From contig JADNRV010000045.1 of assembly GCA_015499995.1 (NCBI GenBank), positions 1 to 64,000 on the forward strand: DNA of 64,000 bases. The letters are read 5' to 3'. A program made the position numbers and the translations under genes. The notes under the pieces were generated by a model. It saw nothing but the letters and a program-made list of their open reading frames with translations, did no database searches and had not been told where the DNA came from. Numbering within the stretch: position 1 is the stretch's first letter; each line of letters starts with the position of its first letter. Below are positions 47,342 to 60,700 of this stretch, piece after piece. The DNA comes from Flammula alnicola (Eukaryota; Basidiomycota; Agaricomycetes; Agaricales; Strophariaceae).

Positions 47342-47893
47342 CTACTTCCTTTCAACGACGACAGTGTCCCACTTGTGTCTCTCTGTCTCCTCCTTCACGA
47401 CCTCCTCCACATGTGGCTTCAAATAGCGGATATCCTGCCATATTACAACTTGAGAAAATGGAATGGGGCAGAGACACTGCATACGCACTTCAGATGCTGG
47501 CATCCATTGTTCTTTTGGCAGAGCAGCGTGGAGGACGCCGGCCTGAGAAGCCCGTTTCAAACGGTAGGCGCGGTCGTACTGTTCTCTGAGCGTCAAACGC
47601 GACAAGGCCTGTCACGTAAATTTGTGAATAACAGTGTGCGATTAACAAACGGAACCAACATACACGCTCGACTTCAGGGTTTTCTTCTACCACTTGAATA
47701 AGACGGAAGACATGAGCAAGGAGGAATGAAGACGGTATAACTCGGAGCGCGTACAGAGGTCATCGTACTTGAAGCCGTATTTCCTGTAACCGGCAGCGTT
47801 TGCGTACCAGGTGGCGAAGGGGGTGATCCACTTGGAGAGAGTCCGCGAGGATTTGATGTAGGGAGCCAGCGACAAGCCCAGAGGACCGAACAT
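47342..47893 (-). CDS. QCR7: Cytochrome bc1 complex subunit 7 (QCR7/UQCRB, 14 kDa)
   Basis: Matrix-side accessory subunit of respiratory complex III that stabilises cytochrome b. The start at 47893 gives MFGPLGLSLAPYIKSSRTLS, followed by WITPFATWYANAAGYRKYGF and KYDDLLVEENPEVERALSRL. Then TLREQYDRAYRLKRASQAGV, LHAALPKEQW, EDIRYLKPHVEEVVKEETER and HKWDTVVVERK with a stop at 47342. This is about 126 residues, the normal family size. Four exons; the second-to-last intron isolates a 29-nt exon (47664-47692). No presequence, as in the yeast protein. The gene is divergent from nucleoside diphosphate kinase, with 200 bases between starts. Confidence 0.94.
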
Positions 47894-48093
47894 TATTGCT
47901 GATTTTCTGGCGTAGTCTATACCAGTTGTGCAGCGGAAGAGACGACACGGCGGACGTTTCCGGAGTTGTATTTGGCCGTATTTGGGAGATGTGGCAGATA
48001 TGGAGATCGACGCGATAGTGAAGGCAGCAAAAAATATTTAAATTTAAGATCGTCTCTTCAACCTCATCCCCTATCCATCCATCTACATCGACC

Positions 48094-48825
48094 ATGTCCG
48101 TCACAGAGCGCACCTACATCATGATCAAGGTCAGCGATTCGAGCTGCATTCTCATATTCGCATTTATCTAATCTCCACGCGTCCTCCTCGACAGCCCGAC
48201 GGCGTTCAGCGCAACCTCGTCGGCAAGATCATCGCCAGATTCGAGGAGCGTGGCTTCAAGCTCACTGCCCTCAAGCTCGTTCAGGCGACCGAGGAGCACC
48301 TGAGAAGCGTTAGTATTTTATACTTCCAAAGACCGTTTATCTAGCAATCGTGCTAGATCGGTCACGTCATCTAATCGCGACATTGCTGACCTACTACATG
48401 CTTTTTAACAGACTACGCTGATCTCAAGGGCAAGGCTTTCTTCCCTGGTTTGATCAAGTACATGGCCTCCGGCCCGTTGTCGCCATGGTCTGGCAAGGGC
48501 TTGACGCCGTCAAGACCGGTCGCGTCATGCTCGGTGCTACCAACCCTCTCCAATCCCCCGTCGGTGTGTATATAACCCCTTTCTGAAAAAGGTACGTTCG
48601 CTAACTTTGACGCGCAGGTTCTATCCGCGGTGATTTCTGCCTTGCTGTTGGCCGTAACATCTGCCACGGCTCCGACTCCGTCGAGTCCGCCGAGAAGGAG
48701 ATTGCTCTGTGAGTTTCAATTATATGCTCTGCTTCCGGTCGGATACTGACTTAATTTTCAATAGCTGGTTCCCCGAAGGCGTTGTCCAATACACGAGCGC
48801 TTTGGAGCAATGGATCTTTGAGTAA
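48094..48825 (+). CDS. YNK1: Nucleoside diphosphate kinase
   Basis: Balances nucleoside triphosphate pools by transferring the gamma-phosphate through a phospho-His. Start at 48094: [20 protein letters not shown], then [100 protein letters not shown] and [19 protein letters not shown] with TAA at 48823-48825. The active His lies in NICHGSDS. One base is missing in the ccc at 48473-48475 (GPVV expected), and the junction between LRS and YADL is also one base off the expected LRSHYADL. Because the protein is otherwise complete and highly conserved, assembly indels are the likely cause. Confidence 0.94.
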
Positions 48826-49289
48826 AGGATGCATACATCAAATCAGATTAGATGAAGTAAAGTCACGTGTACAATTACTTGCGTCTTGTTCTTCCAAAAA
48901 GAAAACATCGAGTAGATTTCAAAACGATTTTCAGCTCCGAATTCACTCTTGTTTCAACGTGTACAAGCCCCGTTTTATGAGCCAGCTATGTATCCAGTCG
49001 CTTCTTTTTTCTTTGCGCTTGACAATAATCAGATATGACTGCGGTGCGTGATTTCGCACAATTTGGTATCACAAGCCTTACTAGGCCTTACTCAGGTCCA
49101 GTGAGTTGATGGACAGCCAACTCTTTCTCACAGCTAATGGGAATATGCTATCCAAACCGGAGAGGAGGACGTGTTCCATCCACAATTAGGCACCCAATGG
49201 CTTAGGTGATAAACTGAGCAGATATAACTACCACTGCTGACTGGTCGGCCCTCCTCTTTCCGCATCTTCCAACACCGAGAATTCTAAGG
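48826..49289. other. Intergenic
   Basis: Spacer between NDK and the DOMON-b561 gene. CACGTG at 48864-48869 lies just after the NDK stop. No gene recognised. Confidence 0.45.
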
Positions 49290-50935
49290 ATGGCCTTCCT
49301 CGCGTCGCAGGCCACTTGTTTTCGTGTTCTCTTAGCCGTTCTTCTATGGCTGCAATATCTTCCTGCGTCTTTGGCGCTCAAGGGCGATTCTGGTTGTAGG
49401 CGGTCTATCTGTGTCGCCGCAACGGTCGAGGGGATGCAGTTACATGTGCGTCTGGCTTATTATACACCAACAACGCCCGCTGAGTATTCTTAGATGAGTT
49501 GACTGGAAACCTCGATCCCCTGGGTTGGGTCGCTATGTGAGTTTGTTTCCCTTCATGTGGAGTCCAGGATTTTTTGCTGACCGAAGCGGACGGGCGGGAC
49601 AGTGGATTTGGAAGCAAAATGGTCAACACCCATATGGTCATCTTGTGGAAGAATGACGACGGCTCCACGACTCTGTCGCAACGTTATACGAGTGGCTATC
49701 GCGAGCCGCGGCCTGAGCCCAACCCCCTCGAATCGCCACCGTCGTTGAGCCCAAGAAACCCTCGTACGTCAATTTAATCAAAAGTGATATGATGCTTCAG
49801 AACAGGCTACTAATCGCCACACATTTATCTTAACTAGACACACCCCGCTGGCTCATCAACGTTCACCTTCCAAATCCCTGCCAACCAATCTTTACTCGCC
49901 AGTGCGATCCGCGTGAATCGCTCATATTCGCCTATTCCCCCACGCGGCCTGACAAGGACCCAGACTCTCGTATCACTCGCCACGAACATGCAGGCTACTT
50001 TACGTTCGACCTCACCAAAGAATTCGTTCCGCCGCCGGTGCTAGCCGCCAAACCCCACGGCGTGCTCTATCAAGGATCGAATATGGCTTACAAACGAGTG
50101 GAGAAGATCATCCTCCTCCATGGTTTCCTCGTCTCGGTCGGTTTCTTGGTCTTGTTGCCGCGGGTCCCTCATTGGCCGCTGGGGCAGGAATTTCTCTCCA
50201 AGGTGGTTTAGAGCGCACTGGCTCTCCAATATGGCGGCGGCTTTGCCCGTTATCACTCTGGGTGTTCTGCTCGGTCCTGCCGTCGTCTATAACAAGGCTC
50301 GTTCCGAATTCATTTCGCTAATGCTCACGAGGTTGGTCTTTCATACATTATATTTCGCCGGCCGATTTCTTACATTTCATTCTAGGTCTATGGAATCGTC
50401 CTCTTGTTCGCGTATTACGCGCAGGTGCTGCTAGGACGATACATCCACAACCGTCGCTTGGCATTGGCGAAACTGGGCCCTATCACCCAAAATCACCCGC
50501 TGCTCAACATCGTCCACATTTTCCTTGGAGTATCTATTATTGGACTTTCGTTCTTCCAGGTAACGCGCAATTATTATTTTTCCCATGGTGTTGTTATGAC
50601 GAGCTAATGCAAATTTTCTGCCGTTGCATACACAGGTCCGCAGCGGTTTGGAATGGTGGGAGACATTGACCGGCCGCGGCCCAATAACATCTTGGGCTCT
50701 TCCTTTGTGGAAAGCCTGGATTCTTGTATGTCGTTTCTCCAGAAACACTTGACCATGGAAGCTGATCACCGCATCGTTGCCGCAGATATTGCCCGTTGCG
50801 TATTTCTCTGGCTATGCATTGCTACCTCGCCAGCTCCGTCAAGAGCAAGCCGCGGCCTATGTTCCTGTCCCGGCCGCAGCTTCTGAAGCTAACTCGCAGA
50901 CTTCTCGTTTATTGGCCGAGGAAGAAGAAAACTAA
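49290..50935 (+). CDS. DOMON domain-cytochrome b561 membrane protein
   Basis: Predicted secretory-pathway redox protein: an extracytoplasmic DOMON (haem- or sugar-binding) domain followed by a b561-type transmembrane electron carrier. Start at 49290: MAFLASQATCFRVLLAVLLW, then LQYLPASLALKGDSG, a clear signal peptide. The DOMON part has SICVAATVEGMQLHYEL, LDPLGWVAIGFGSKMVNTHM and VILWKNDDGSTTLSQRY. The membrane part shows IILLHGFLVSVGFLVLLPAG, then RWFRAHWLSNMAAALPV, GIVLLFAYYAQVLLGRYIHN, HPLLNIVHIFLGVSIIGLSF and WALPLWKAWILILPVAYFSG, with the His residues expected to ligate haem. The C-terminus ends RLLAEEEEN. A frame slip at ccgcggg (50158-50164) separates VLLP from GSLIGRWGRNFSPRWF. Confidence 0.87.
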
Positions 50936-51619
50936 AGATATGAGAAGCTTCGACCAGGACACATACATACCCATGAAATAGTTAATAGTAACTCCCATAG
51001 TATTTAGTGCTTGAACGGTATACGACAGACTATGCAAATGTGTCCTAATTTCAGCAATAAATGCAGTTTTGGTTTCAGTTGTGGTTATGATTATTTGAAT
51101 GTGTACATGGGTGAGTTGTACAACTATCAAAACAAAAGAGAACGGCCCAAAGATAAAAAAATAAAATAAAGATGACAATGAGAGGTATAGTGAGATTTGA
51201 TGTCGGGGTATGAGATGAGATGAAGGAGAGTGGTGCGTTAATGGAAGGTGAATGATAAATTAACTAACTATGCGCAAAGACCCCAAAGCATGACGTCGTG
51301 TGTCCTACCGAGCGAAGACATAAATATCCTCGCCAGACACCGACATTGGTCGATCAACCTTCAGAGTTAGTCAATGTAAGCAAGGAAAACATCCTCGGAG
51401 GGAGGACCTTGCAAACAAGGAACTCTGATGTGGCCACCGTGATACCGTCCCTGCAGCCTCCAGGTAAGAGCACTCTGTCACTTCGCTCTTGAATAAACCC
51501 ATGGGATGCCGATGCAGTCGGTATGAGAGGGTGAAAAAAAAGCCCCAGGCCTGCTGCTGCTGACGCACGAATAGGCCATTACATATGGCATGTACATCAA
51601 GACGTTCGCCTTCTCGGTT
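50936..51619. other. Convergent intergenic region, no gene recognised
   Basis: Tail-to-tail between the DOMON-b561 and EST1/SMG6 genes; AT-rich around 51040-51290. No supported coding sequence. Confidence 0.5.
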
Positions 51620-54600
51620 TTATGTCGCCGTAGCAAGGATGGACGCCAAATCTTTTTCACTTGCAGCAGGCAACTGCCTCGAACGTGCCTTTAGACGCAC
51701 TTAAAAAGCAAAGCATACGGTTAGTCAAAGCAGAATAAAAAAAGAGCTAAGGGTGACTGACAGTTTCGGTCCAGGCTGAGAAGAACGACTTTGATAGCAT
51801 TGTGCAATTCGCTCGGGGCGGCCGGTGCGGCCTTGAGCATGGAAGACCTATCAACCCAGTGGTCGTCCTGCCAGATCGCAGCCTTGAGAATGAGATCGTC
51901 CATGCTCTTCTCCGCGTTGCCTCCGCTGAAGTCGACTTCCTCTGTTCTCACACTGAGGGACGTCAAATAGTTGCCCTTGGAGGTCTGCACCTTCAACGAG
52001 AGTGCATGCGAACGAACATGAGAGGAGAGATAAGCCATTGCTGCCTGAGCAGCTTCTCCAAGCTGAGAATCGTTGGTCGAAAGGCCGTCGAGCTCCATGA
52101 CAACTGGCAGAGGAACGACAACGGTCCAGCGATGGCTCTCGAGAGAGACGACACCATCGAGAGAGACGAAAGGAGAATGTTGGTGTCGACAACGAGGATG
52201 GTATAGCCGGAACGATGGGCAACTTGGCACGAGTAGCATCGGCAGTTCTTCTCGACGTGCGAGCAACCCTAGCACGTTGAGGAGGAGAGCTGATGGCATG
52301 GCCTCGCTTCGCAGATTGGAGAAGATTCTTCAAGTACCTGCGTCGAGCCTGAAAAAAGAAAGAGCACATCAGGAATATAATCCAATAAATGGGTGCTAGA
52401 TGCCTACCTTAAGGGCCTTGATTTCGTCCGAATCGTTCTCGTCGTCCTCGCTTTCCTCCGAAACGCTATCGCCGTCTTCTCGTCTACATCCATGGCATCA
52501 TCAACCCATCGTCTGCCCATGCGCCTCTGCTCCTCCTCCTCTCGCTCAATCCGTCTTCCTCTTTCCATTGCGCGACCTTCTCAGCGAGCTTTCCTTCAAC
52601 CCTCCACTCCCTCGTGCCGTCCGTCCATGAGAAGCCATCAACCGTCCCGGCTACGTTAACTCCACACCGGGCAATGCGCACCCAACGTCTGATAAGGTCG
52701 CTGCTACTTGAAGACGAACTCTTGTTGGGACCATCGTCGCCATCGTCGTCCTCGATCGTACCGTCCGTCAGCTCTCCGCCCTCGACAGTCTCCAAAACTT
52801 CGAGCTCCGCCTTGCGGTCCTCGCCGCTCTTCCAGAAACCGCGCTCATAGACTTTGCGGCCAACCCATTCCATACCACGGAGACACCAGTCTTCAGCCAA
52901 GGGAGGAGCGCATCCGCTTGTAAGCATGATCCATCGCTCGGTATTGCGATGGCTGTCCGGCTTGCCGGGTGCGCTCATCAATCCCTGGTCGAACATGATC
53001 TTCCTTGGCACGGTCGAGAAAAACGCAGCAAGCTCCTCCCACGGAATGCTGCGTTCGAGGACCTCCAGCGTCGGCCGGTGTTTCAAGACGGTGGATAAGA
53101 ACGTGAGAACGACGGTGAGGTAGGGGTTCAGGTTCGAGCGAGCGTATTGCGAGGACTTGCGGGTGGGGCGTCTCAGCACGTGAGAAAGCATCGCGAACGT
53201 CAGTTGAAGAGCAAACTTGAAAGCCGGTGGCTGTTCAAGAAGAGTATTCGAAGCATTTTCTTCGCCGTGCGCTTCGGCGCTGTGCATTGTCGGAGATTTC
53301 ATGGCGCTATCGGCCCTGTGTTCGTCATCGACGTCCATCTTCTCCTCGTCGACTCCGCCGAGGGGGGTCGACCCTGGCACGCCTGCAGCTGCCTTCTTCG
53401 CCATCACGCGCATGGCAGCCGCGGCCTGAGGTCCGTTGACTTCCCTCGATCCAACGCATCCGACTTTCCGAAGCACCCCGCTTGGTCGGCCATATTCCTG
53501 GACTGAGGACACGTTGATAATCGCCATCATGATCCACTCACGCTCCTCGGCACCTTCGATCTCGAGACGCTCAATGAAGCGCGCCAATGTCGGCTGGAAA
53601 TCATCGAGCTGGATATTCGTAAACAGCATTCCGTGCAAGAAGACGAAAAGTTCGGAGGCGCGTGCGTCAGGCACCGATCGTCGCGCTTGCGCTGCATGCG
53701 ACCAGATAGGCAGCACCGATTCGCGCGAAGTGGGGAAGGGATGCAATGTCGTCATACTATACGGCAGAAAATCCAATACATCAGAATCAATTCAAATATT
53801 CTGAATAGAGAAGAACGGTACCTCTTGACGAAATGATAGACTCCACGCAACTCCTCGCCGTCGACTTCCCTTGACAACAACCCGAGGTGGTGATGCAGTT
53901 TTCCCGTGCCGGGCTGTTCGGCCAAGCCAGCACCGTACCAATCTCGAGCGATGTTCCTCCATCGTTCCTTCTCGGGTTCGACGTCCATCAAGCGAGCGGC
54001 GGCTACACCAATGCTTGGAGAGGGGCTGTCGTCGATCCGTGCTGCGGGAAAATCGCTGACAGATTTAGCTGAGCCGTGCGAGCCAGGCGCTGCTGACATT
54101 CCGGTATCACCGTCAGCACCTTTGCTTGCCGACGTCTCGGCAGCGGCTTCTGAGACCGCCTTAGCGGTGAGACCTCCCTGGCCTCCAACGCCACCGTTCA
54201 CCATGGCAGCTACGGCCATCCGATACCGCGCGAGGTCGCCCAATGCTTCCAGCCATCCGGACTTGAACGAGTTGAGAGTGGGCTCTTCCAAAAGACCCGT
54301 GTAGAATGTGTAAGAGTAATAAATAAATTCCTGTAGATGCTCCAATGCGAGTGGGGAAGTGAAAGATGCGCGGCGAAGCGATTCGAGTAGTTTGTGGAAT
54401 GCGTAAGTCCATAGTCGGACAATGATGTTGTACTTGGTGGGGATGTTTCGAAGCGATGCGGGAACGGAAGGTGCGAGTGATATCTCGAGAAGATTGTGGA
54501 TAATTTCCGCAAGTCTGGAAAGTCCAAGTCAAGCCTATATAATCGATATCAGATAAACGAAGGACTGACTGTTTATGATCCATTATCTGCTTTTTCCATT

Positions 54601-55706
54601 TCTCCTTTTCTACGTCCTCGTTCTCAACCTCTTTCCCCTTCAGCAACACTCTGGAGTTCATGCCATCGTCAGGCTCGTCCATCGCATCTTCTTGCTTAAT
54701 TTTCGTCTCCAAATTGGTGATAGCACGGTAGAGCTTCTTTAGCTGTACCGAAAAGACATTGTTACCGGAGTCTTCTGTCCCTTGTCCCTGGTTGGGACGG
54801 CCGTCGAACAAAGCCGACGACGCCGAGGATCCATCCGTCGTTGACGACAAAGTGAATGTCGAGGAAGATATTGATGCAGCGTATGAAGACGTCGACGAAG
54901 CAGAGAGGTAATCGCCTGAGGACTTGGGGGTTGGCATGGGACGGCCATTCGAGGAAAGTTGAGGCCTAGCCATGACGGAGAAGCGTACAGGATCATCTTT
55001 ACGATGGTCGAATAGCTGGCGTGCGGCGTTGCTTCTTTCCTCCCGGTGGTTTAACGCTGCAGGTGCAGCCGCGCGGGGAACGTTAGAGCTTCCTGTGTCG
55101 TCAGAGATTGCTTCTGGCTCGGCTGTGCGGCGCATCGGGATAGGGTCCGTATCTGGATTGAATAGCTTTGAGGAAGCAGAGGCCTTGTGAGCAGCCTGAG
55201 AAGGCCTTGGGGAAGGGGAAGAAGATATTTTAAGTCTGCGGGAAAAATCCTCGTGGTCTGCATCCTGTGTTGGGCGAGAGACGATAAGGTGTGGCGATGC
55301 ATGCCGGCGCGGGGAAGAAGGGGAATGGCGAGGTACGGAAGACTGCACAGCAAGCTTTGGGGAACGCTCCGTTCGAGACAAAGACGACGATGAGGGTGTA
55401 GGGTGGTTGGTATTTGCAAATGCGCTCTGATTCGTGGGTGATGCGACCTGCATTCGATCTCGCTCCGACTTTTCTCGTTCGGACCTCTCTCGAGGGCGTA
55501 TTTGTCTATAAAGTCGGTGGGGTCAAAAAAAGAATATAAAGGTGAGGGAAACCGACTCACCCAGCTGTCCTCCTGCGGAGCGCGGTTAGTTTCTCGTCAA
55601 GATCTGTGGGCTGCGGCTCGCGCTGGGGGTGATCTCGTTGTGTCGGGTCGCGCTCCTTGCCCTTCCTGGAGGGTTTGGGGTCTGGTGGATATTGTTCTAG
55701 GTGCAT
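51620..55706 (-). CDS. EST1/SMG6-like protein: TPR (14-3-3-like) region plus C-terminal PIN nuclease domain
   Basis: Probable nonsense-mediated-decay endonuclease and/or telomerase-associated factor. The start at 55706 gives MHLEQYPPDPKPSRKG and is followed by a 300-residue Ser/Pro-rich disordered region. The EST1 helical region includes VFSVQLKKLYRAITNLETKI, ALEHLQEFIYYSYTFYTGLL, ERWRNIARDWYGAGLAEQPG, TGKLHHHLGLLSREVDGEEL and SELFVFLHGMLFTNIQLDDF. The central part has WCLRGMEWVGRKVYERGFW. The PIN domain has YTILVVDTNILLSSL, WTVVVPLPVVMELDGLSTN, MDDLILKAAIWQDDHW and VVLLSLDRNLRLKARSRQLP, with all expected acidic positions. The last intron (gtcagt..tttaag) restores DRNLR before TAA at 51620. 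Two one-base gaps inside PIN (near 52207 and in the ga repeat 52141-52148) break the frame. Confidence 0.88.
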
Positions 55707-57773
55707 AGTTGGTGGCAAGAAGAGAGAAACGGAAGGGACTGCGAAAAAGAAGAGACGCCGGTGCGCAGTCGGATGGAAGAAACGCGCAGAGGCACCCTCA
55801 ATCTCAATTCAATCCGCAGCACATCCCATCAACACGTGACCACTGCTGATCATTGCTGCGCAATCTATTTCATCTCTCAAGTCTCTCTCTTTTTTTCCAG
55901 TTAACGCATATCCTGCAATTCTCCATGAATAATGTAAGTACAGTACCGGCATAGAGTTTTTTTTTAATGAATTTTCAGTCTTTTATTTTTGTAAGATGGG
56001 TTATGAGCAGTCGAGTCACATGCGCTGTGCCCCAGTCCGCTGCGTTTGCCCTCAACTGTCACTCTGTCAGCCACAATCACCTTCTCCGCAGCCCAAACGG
56101 ATCAACCTAGGCTTCCTGTGCGGATCCGACGGCACTGGTCTCTCGAGTTTTGCGCACTTCCCCCGCAGTCTATATTCTCTTCTCGAGTATCGATGAGGGA
56201 TACATAAAACCTTGCTCGTAACTCGTCAATTCGAGCTGTCCTAAGCTCCCCTTTCCGGTTCTCCTCCCGACTCTGCCGTTTTCCCTGGCATGTGTGTCGA
56301 GCCTGACCCATTGGGCAAATTTAGCACATTGCCACAGCACTCATCATGTTCTATTCTCGTACCCGGACTGGTATCTAGTGGCCGACCGCCGTGGCCCTGG
56401 TCGATCTTGTTCCCAAAAGCCACCATTAAGTGTGGGTCCCTTGGCCACACGTCCGCCATGCCTTGAAGAAATGCTACTTTTCATCTGAATTCATGTTCTT
56501 CATTCCGCTTGCGCTCATCACCTGCACCCATTTTTATTTTATGTCAACTGACATACTCGCAATACGTCTGCGAATTTCGAAACCATGTAACCTTAAGCGC
56601 CGCTTAGTGTTCACAGGACGTCCGAATTAATTCCCCATGTACCATATCTCAGGTATTGCCCCCTTGGCCTGTGTATTTTGACGACTTTCCGCGGATATCT
56701 CCTCCTATCGGCCGCCTCGATGATTGTGATACTGGGTTAAACAAGAGGATCTTAACAGGATTCTACTTTCTCATATACGCATTGGATAATCAAATTGGAC
56801 CGCGCAGCAACAAGGAAAAAATGAAGACGAAGAAATGAAGAAAAAAATGGAGCTTGAGGCTGCGCCGCATCGTCTCTTTATCCATTACTCGTACATGTGC
56901 TGCAGACCGTGGAACGGGTACTTCTTACTCTGGACTATCCATGATGCATGATGCATTGATGACCCGTCGACCGACGACACGTCCATCATGGGTTATGTAC
57001 GTACTGCTGCTGCTGTGCACCATTGACTCGTGTATACAGTGACCACTGCGGACAATTGCAATGGAAGGATATCGAGACGCGAACCGATTTTTGTCTCCCC
57101 CTCTACCCCTTTTTTCCTTGTTCGCAGCACCTTTTCATCATGACAATGCGTTACTCCTGTGGGTGTCTTATCTGAAGTCAAGCTGCTGCGGCCACGCCAT
57201 CGTCCCGCCGAGTCCTCTTCGGATCCTCCCCATTGAGAACTCAGGATCCAGCACTAGTGGGTCCCAGCGCAGTCTTGATCACCACGGTTCGTCGATGCTT
57301 TATCAGAACCCCGAGTGGATTGTTCCATTGCCTCTTCGAGTTGATTACTTCAATCAATGCACTCGGTACTATCAATTGGATGCAAATCTATATTAGCTAC
57401 CCCGGGGCGGTCCTCTGACTGTCTGCGGAATACTGAATGATATGTCACTTCATTGTCATGTCGGTCTGGAGACTGATATCATCACTTGTCAAACAGACAT
57501 GGATCGTACTCGATTCGCTCGCTGTATATGTAATCTCTTCCATCTTTCTTGTTCACGGGCGAATTAAAACCGTATCACGTCCATGCAGCTGTTTATATAC
57601 ATGCCAGCTTGTCGCCCAACTGGTGGTAATACGAGATGGGGTTGTGGCGGAAATATACAATATAATTACATGTTTCAATTTCACTTCAGCCTGTGCTTTG
57701 TATAACACTGATTGCGACCACACCGCTATACGGCCTCTGCCGACTAAGTGTATCCATATATCGCAACTAACGC
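55707..57773. other. 2-kb intergenic region, no gene recognised
   Basis: Lies between the start of EST1/SMG6 and the stop of the alpha-xylosidase. CACGTG at 55833-55838 (CACGTGACC) is about 130 bases upstream of the EST1/SMG6 start. Open frames (for example 57061-57396) are low complexity or unconserved. Nothing else identified. Confidence 0.45.
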
Positions 57774-60700
57774 TCAACCACTGCTCCAGATGCTAGCAAT
57801 CTGGATACTAGCATCAGAATCCACACTGACATCCTTACTTCCCTTTACTTTCTGCACGGTCACCTTTCCCGCCACAGCTAGGCCCTTGCCAACAGGAACA
57901 TCCACGACGACAGCAGGACCGTCGTCCTCTAAATCATACGCACGTATCTCGAGTCCTTGCGTGTAATCATAGTCCGGACGCCCTACCCCCGCCGGCCCGA
58001 GGAGAAGAACCGAGCCGGGACGCACCCAGACGGGGATTTCATCGATAGGAACATGTTCCCGTACCCACTTGGGTCCTTGGATGGTTCGTTCCGGGTGGAA
58101 GAAAGACGTCCAAGTGCCAGCAGGGATGTAGTACTCAGTCTCTTCTCCCAATGGGACAAACACTGGGGCGACAAGCAGACTGGGACCTAAAAATTTGAAA
58201 TGCAAAGTCACATTGTCAATCAGGACTTATCTTTCTTCAGAGACAAATAAGCTTTGCGCTTGACGTACCCAGCATGTATTGTCTATCCAGGTAATGTGTT
58301 GTCCGATCCTCAAGGAATTCGAGGAACATGGCACGCATCATCGGATGACCCTTCCAGTTAGCTTGAATCGACTAAAAGAAAAGATCACAAGGCGTCAGTG
58401 CAACTTCTCATCCGCAGCAGAGAGCAAACGGTCAACCCACAAGGTTGTACAAATACGGCATCAATCTATGCTTAGTGTCGACGAATTTTGACATGGTTTT
58501 CGCCGCATCTTCCCCATAATTCCAGGGTACGCGATAGGACGACGATCCGTGCAGCCGCGAGTGAGACGAAAAGAGTCCAAATGCAACCCATCGTTGATAT
58601 ATCTCCGGAGGTGGATGTCCCTAAGCGAGTAACAATGTCAATATAAAATTTCTGCAGTGGAAAACTTTTTACAAACCTCGAAACCACCAATATCATGTGA
58701 AGCATACCCAAATCCTGATACAGTCAACGATAAGGCACCTCGCAGGGCCTCTGCCATGGCTTCCCATGTCGATTCACAATCGCCTCCCCAATGAACTGGG
58801 AAACTTTAAGTAGGTCAGTGAAAAGTGTCAATTGTATTGAGGACCCCATACCGTTGGCCTCCAACAGTAGATGCGCGAGCGAACACGACGGCTTCCCCTT
58901 CACCAAATCGCCCTTGAGCAGGTTAAACACCATCTCATTGTAGATCACAGAGTATGTGTTATGCATCTTCATCGGGTCAGATCCGTCATGGAAAACAACC
59001 GAAGCATGCGGTATTCGTTCACCAAAGTCAGTCTAATTGATCAAACAAAGAGGTATGAGCTGAGAGTGTTAAAAAAAGAAGAAAAGGCGCATATATCCAC
59101 CTTGAACGAATCAACGCCGAGATCAAGCAGGGCACTAAGCTTCTCGGTATACCACTTCCTTGCAACTGGATTGGTGACGTCGACAATAGCAAGACCGGGT
59201 TGCCACAAATCCCATCTGACGACGATTAAGTTGTTATTATTTCAGACGAATTGGCCTGCGGTAAACTTACTGCCACGGCGACCCGTCCTTTCTTTTAATG
59301 AAGAAGCCGCCTTTCACGCCCTCTTTGAAGATAGGCGATAATTGAGAGATATACGGGTTGACTGAAAACTTGGTCAATCTCGGGCATACGAGCCCAAGCT
59401 TAAAAGAATTGCTCACTCCACAAGCAAATCTTGACCCCATATTTTTCCTTGATTTCCGACAAGTATGCCTTTGGATCAGGGAAGTTATCCGGGTCAAAAG
59501 TGAATGAACACCTGTCAACATACAACAATCAAGATGGTCGTTCAACAAGCTCAATAACAATCCAACCCACCACTCGTATTGTTTCATCCAGAAACAATCG
59601 AAATGGAAAACGCGTACAGGACAATTGCGTTCTTTCATACCCTGCAGAAACCCTGAGACGGTTTCATTGGAGTACGACGTGAGGAACGAAGTGGACAGCC
59701 ATAGGCCGTAAGTCCAGCTCGGTAAAATACTGGTAAGTGGTAGAAAATGAGCAATGCATTCAATAATAGACTGCGAATAACATACGCAGGACGTCCAGTC
59801 ATTCTTGTGTATCTCTCCAAGATCTGAAAGACACAAATTTTCTCTCAGAAGCGACCCAATGAAACGGATGACCTCACGTACGTCCAGCGGAGTTTCTCCG
59901 TAGATGATGAAATATTCAAGAGTGCTATCCGCGACAGATATACCCACTCTGCTGACTTTTTCAGATCCAATCTCCAATTCAACTTCGCCAGGGTGGTTAA
60001 TGAAGACACCGTAGTTTCGATTGGTGATGTAGAAAGGAACACATTTGTACGCTTGGTCACTCGAAGTTCCACCATCCTGATTCCAAACTTTCACGGATTG
60101 ACCTTGATATATGCTCTGTCAGTCTTCCGGAACAACAAGATGCATTTTTTTGGAGCTTACCATTCTTGACAAAAGGTCCGAACTGTTCTCCGAGACCGTA
60201 TATGAGCTCTCCGGGAGATGTATTGAGCTCAGAATTGATGTAGCGAACACGGGGGAAAGGCTCGGGATTTGGGTTCGAGAGAGGATCCTGAGCGGTGCAG
60301 GAACTGTTGGAAGCGCTTTGCGTCGTCCACTTCGCAGGCACTCATATACAGCCTGATGTCTATAGCCTGATTCCGTTAATACTCGCGTTGGGGATTTGAA
60401 GGTTATGGTATAAGGATTCTCCTGGATTTCTGCAGTCAAGTCTCCCGATTTCAGCGACCACTTTTTGTCGTCCTTGGTAATAGTAACATCTGGAACCGGA
60501 CCATCGTCAGGGAAGAGAGGGTATTGGAAAATGAGTCCTCGTGAACAACGTGCTCGATCTTAACACCGATGACTCCTTGTGTTGGTGAATGTACACGGAC
60601 ACTCAAAAGAGGCCCTAAAAGAGTTTGAGATGCGGCGAAAAATATTGGTATGATGGCAAAAACATACCACCCAAGGTATCTCCTCTGTGTCTAATTGGGC

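Noticed and set aside
44139..48825. Idea that transketolase and NDK are pseudogenes because of frame slips
   Set aside because: Only one or two single-base gaps per gene, at short runs, with fully conserved sequence in the neighbouring frame on both sides; indel error is simpler.
39495..52208. Programmed ribosomal frameshifting
   Set aside because: The slip sites differ in sequence, lie in unrelated genes and lack a common slippery heptamer or downstream structure.
51802..53506. Several plus-strand open frames of 70-134 codons
   Set aside because: Antisense to the high-GC coding exons of EST1/SMG6.
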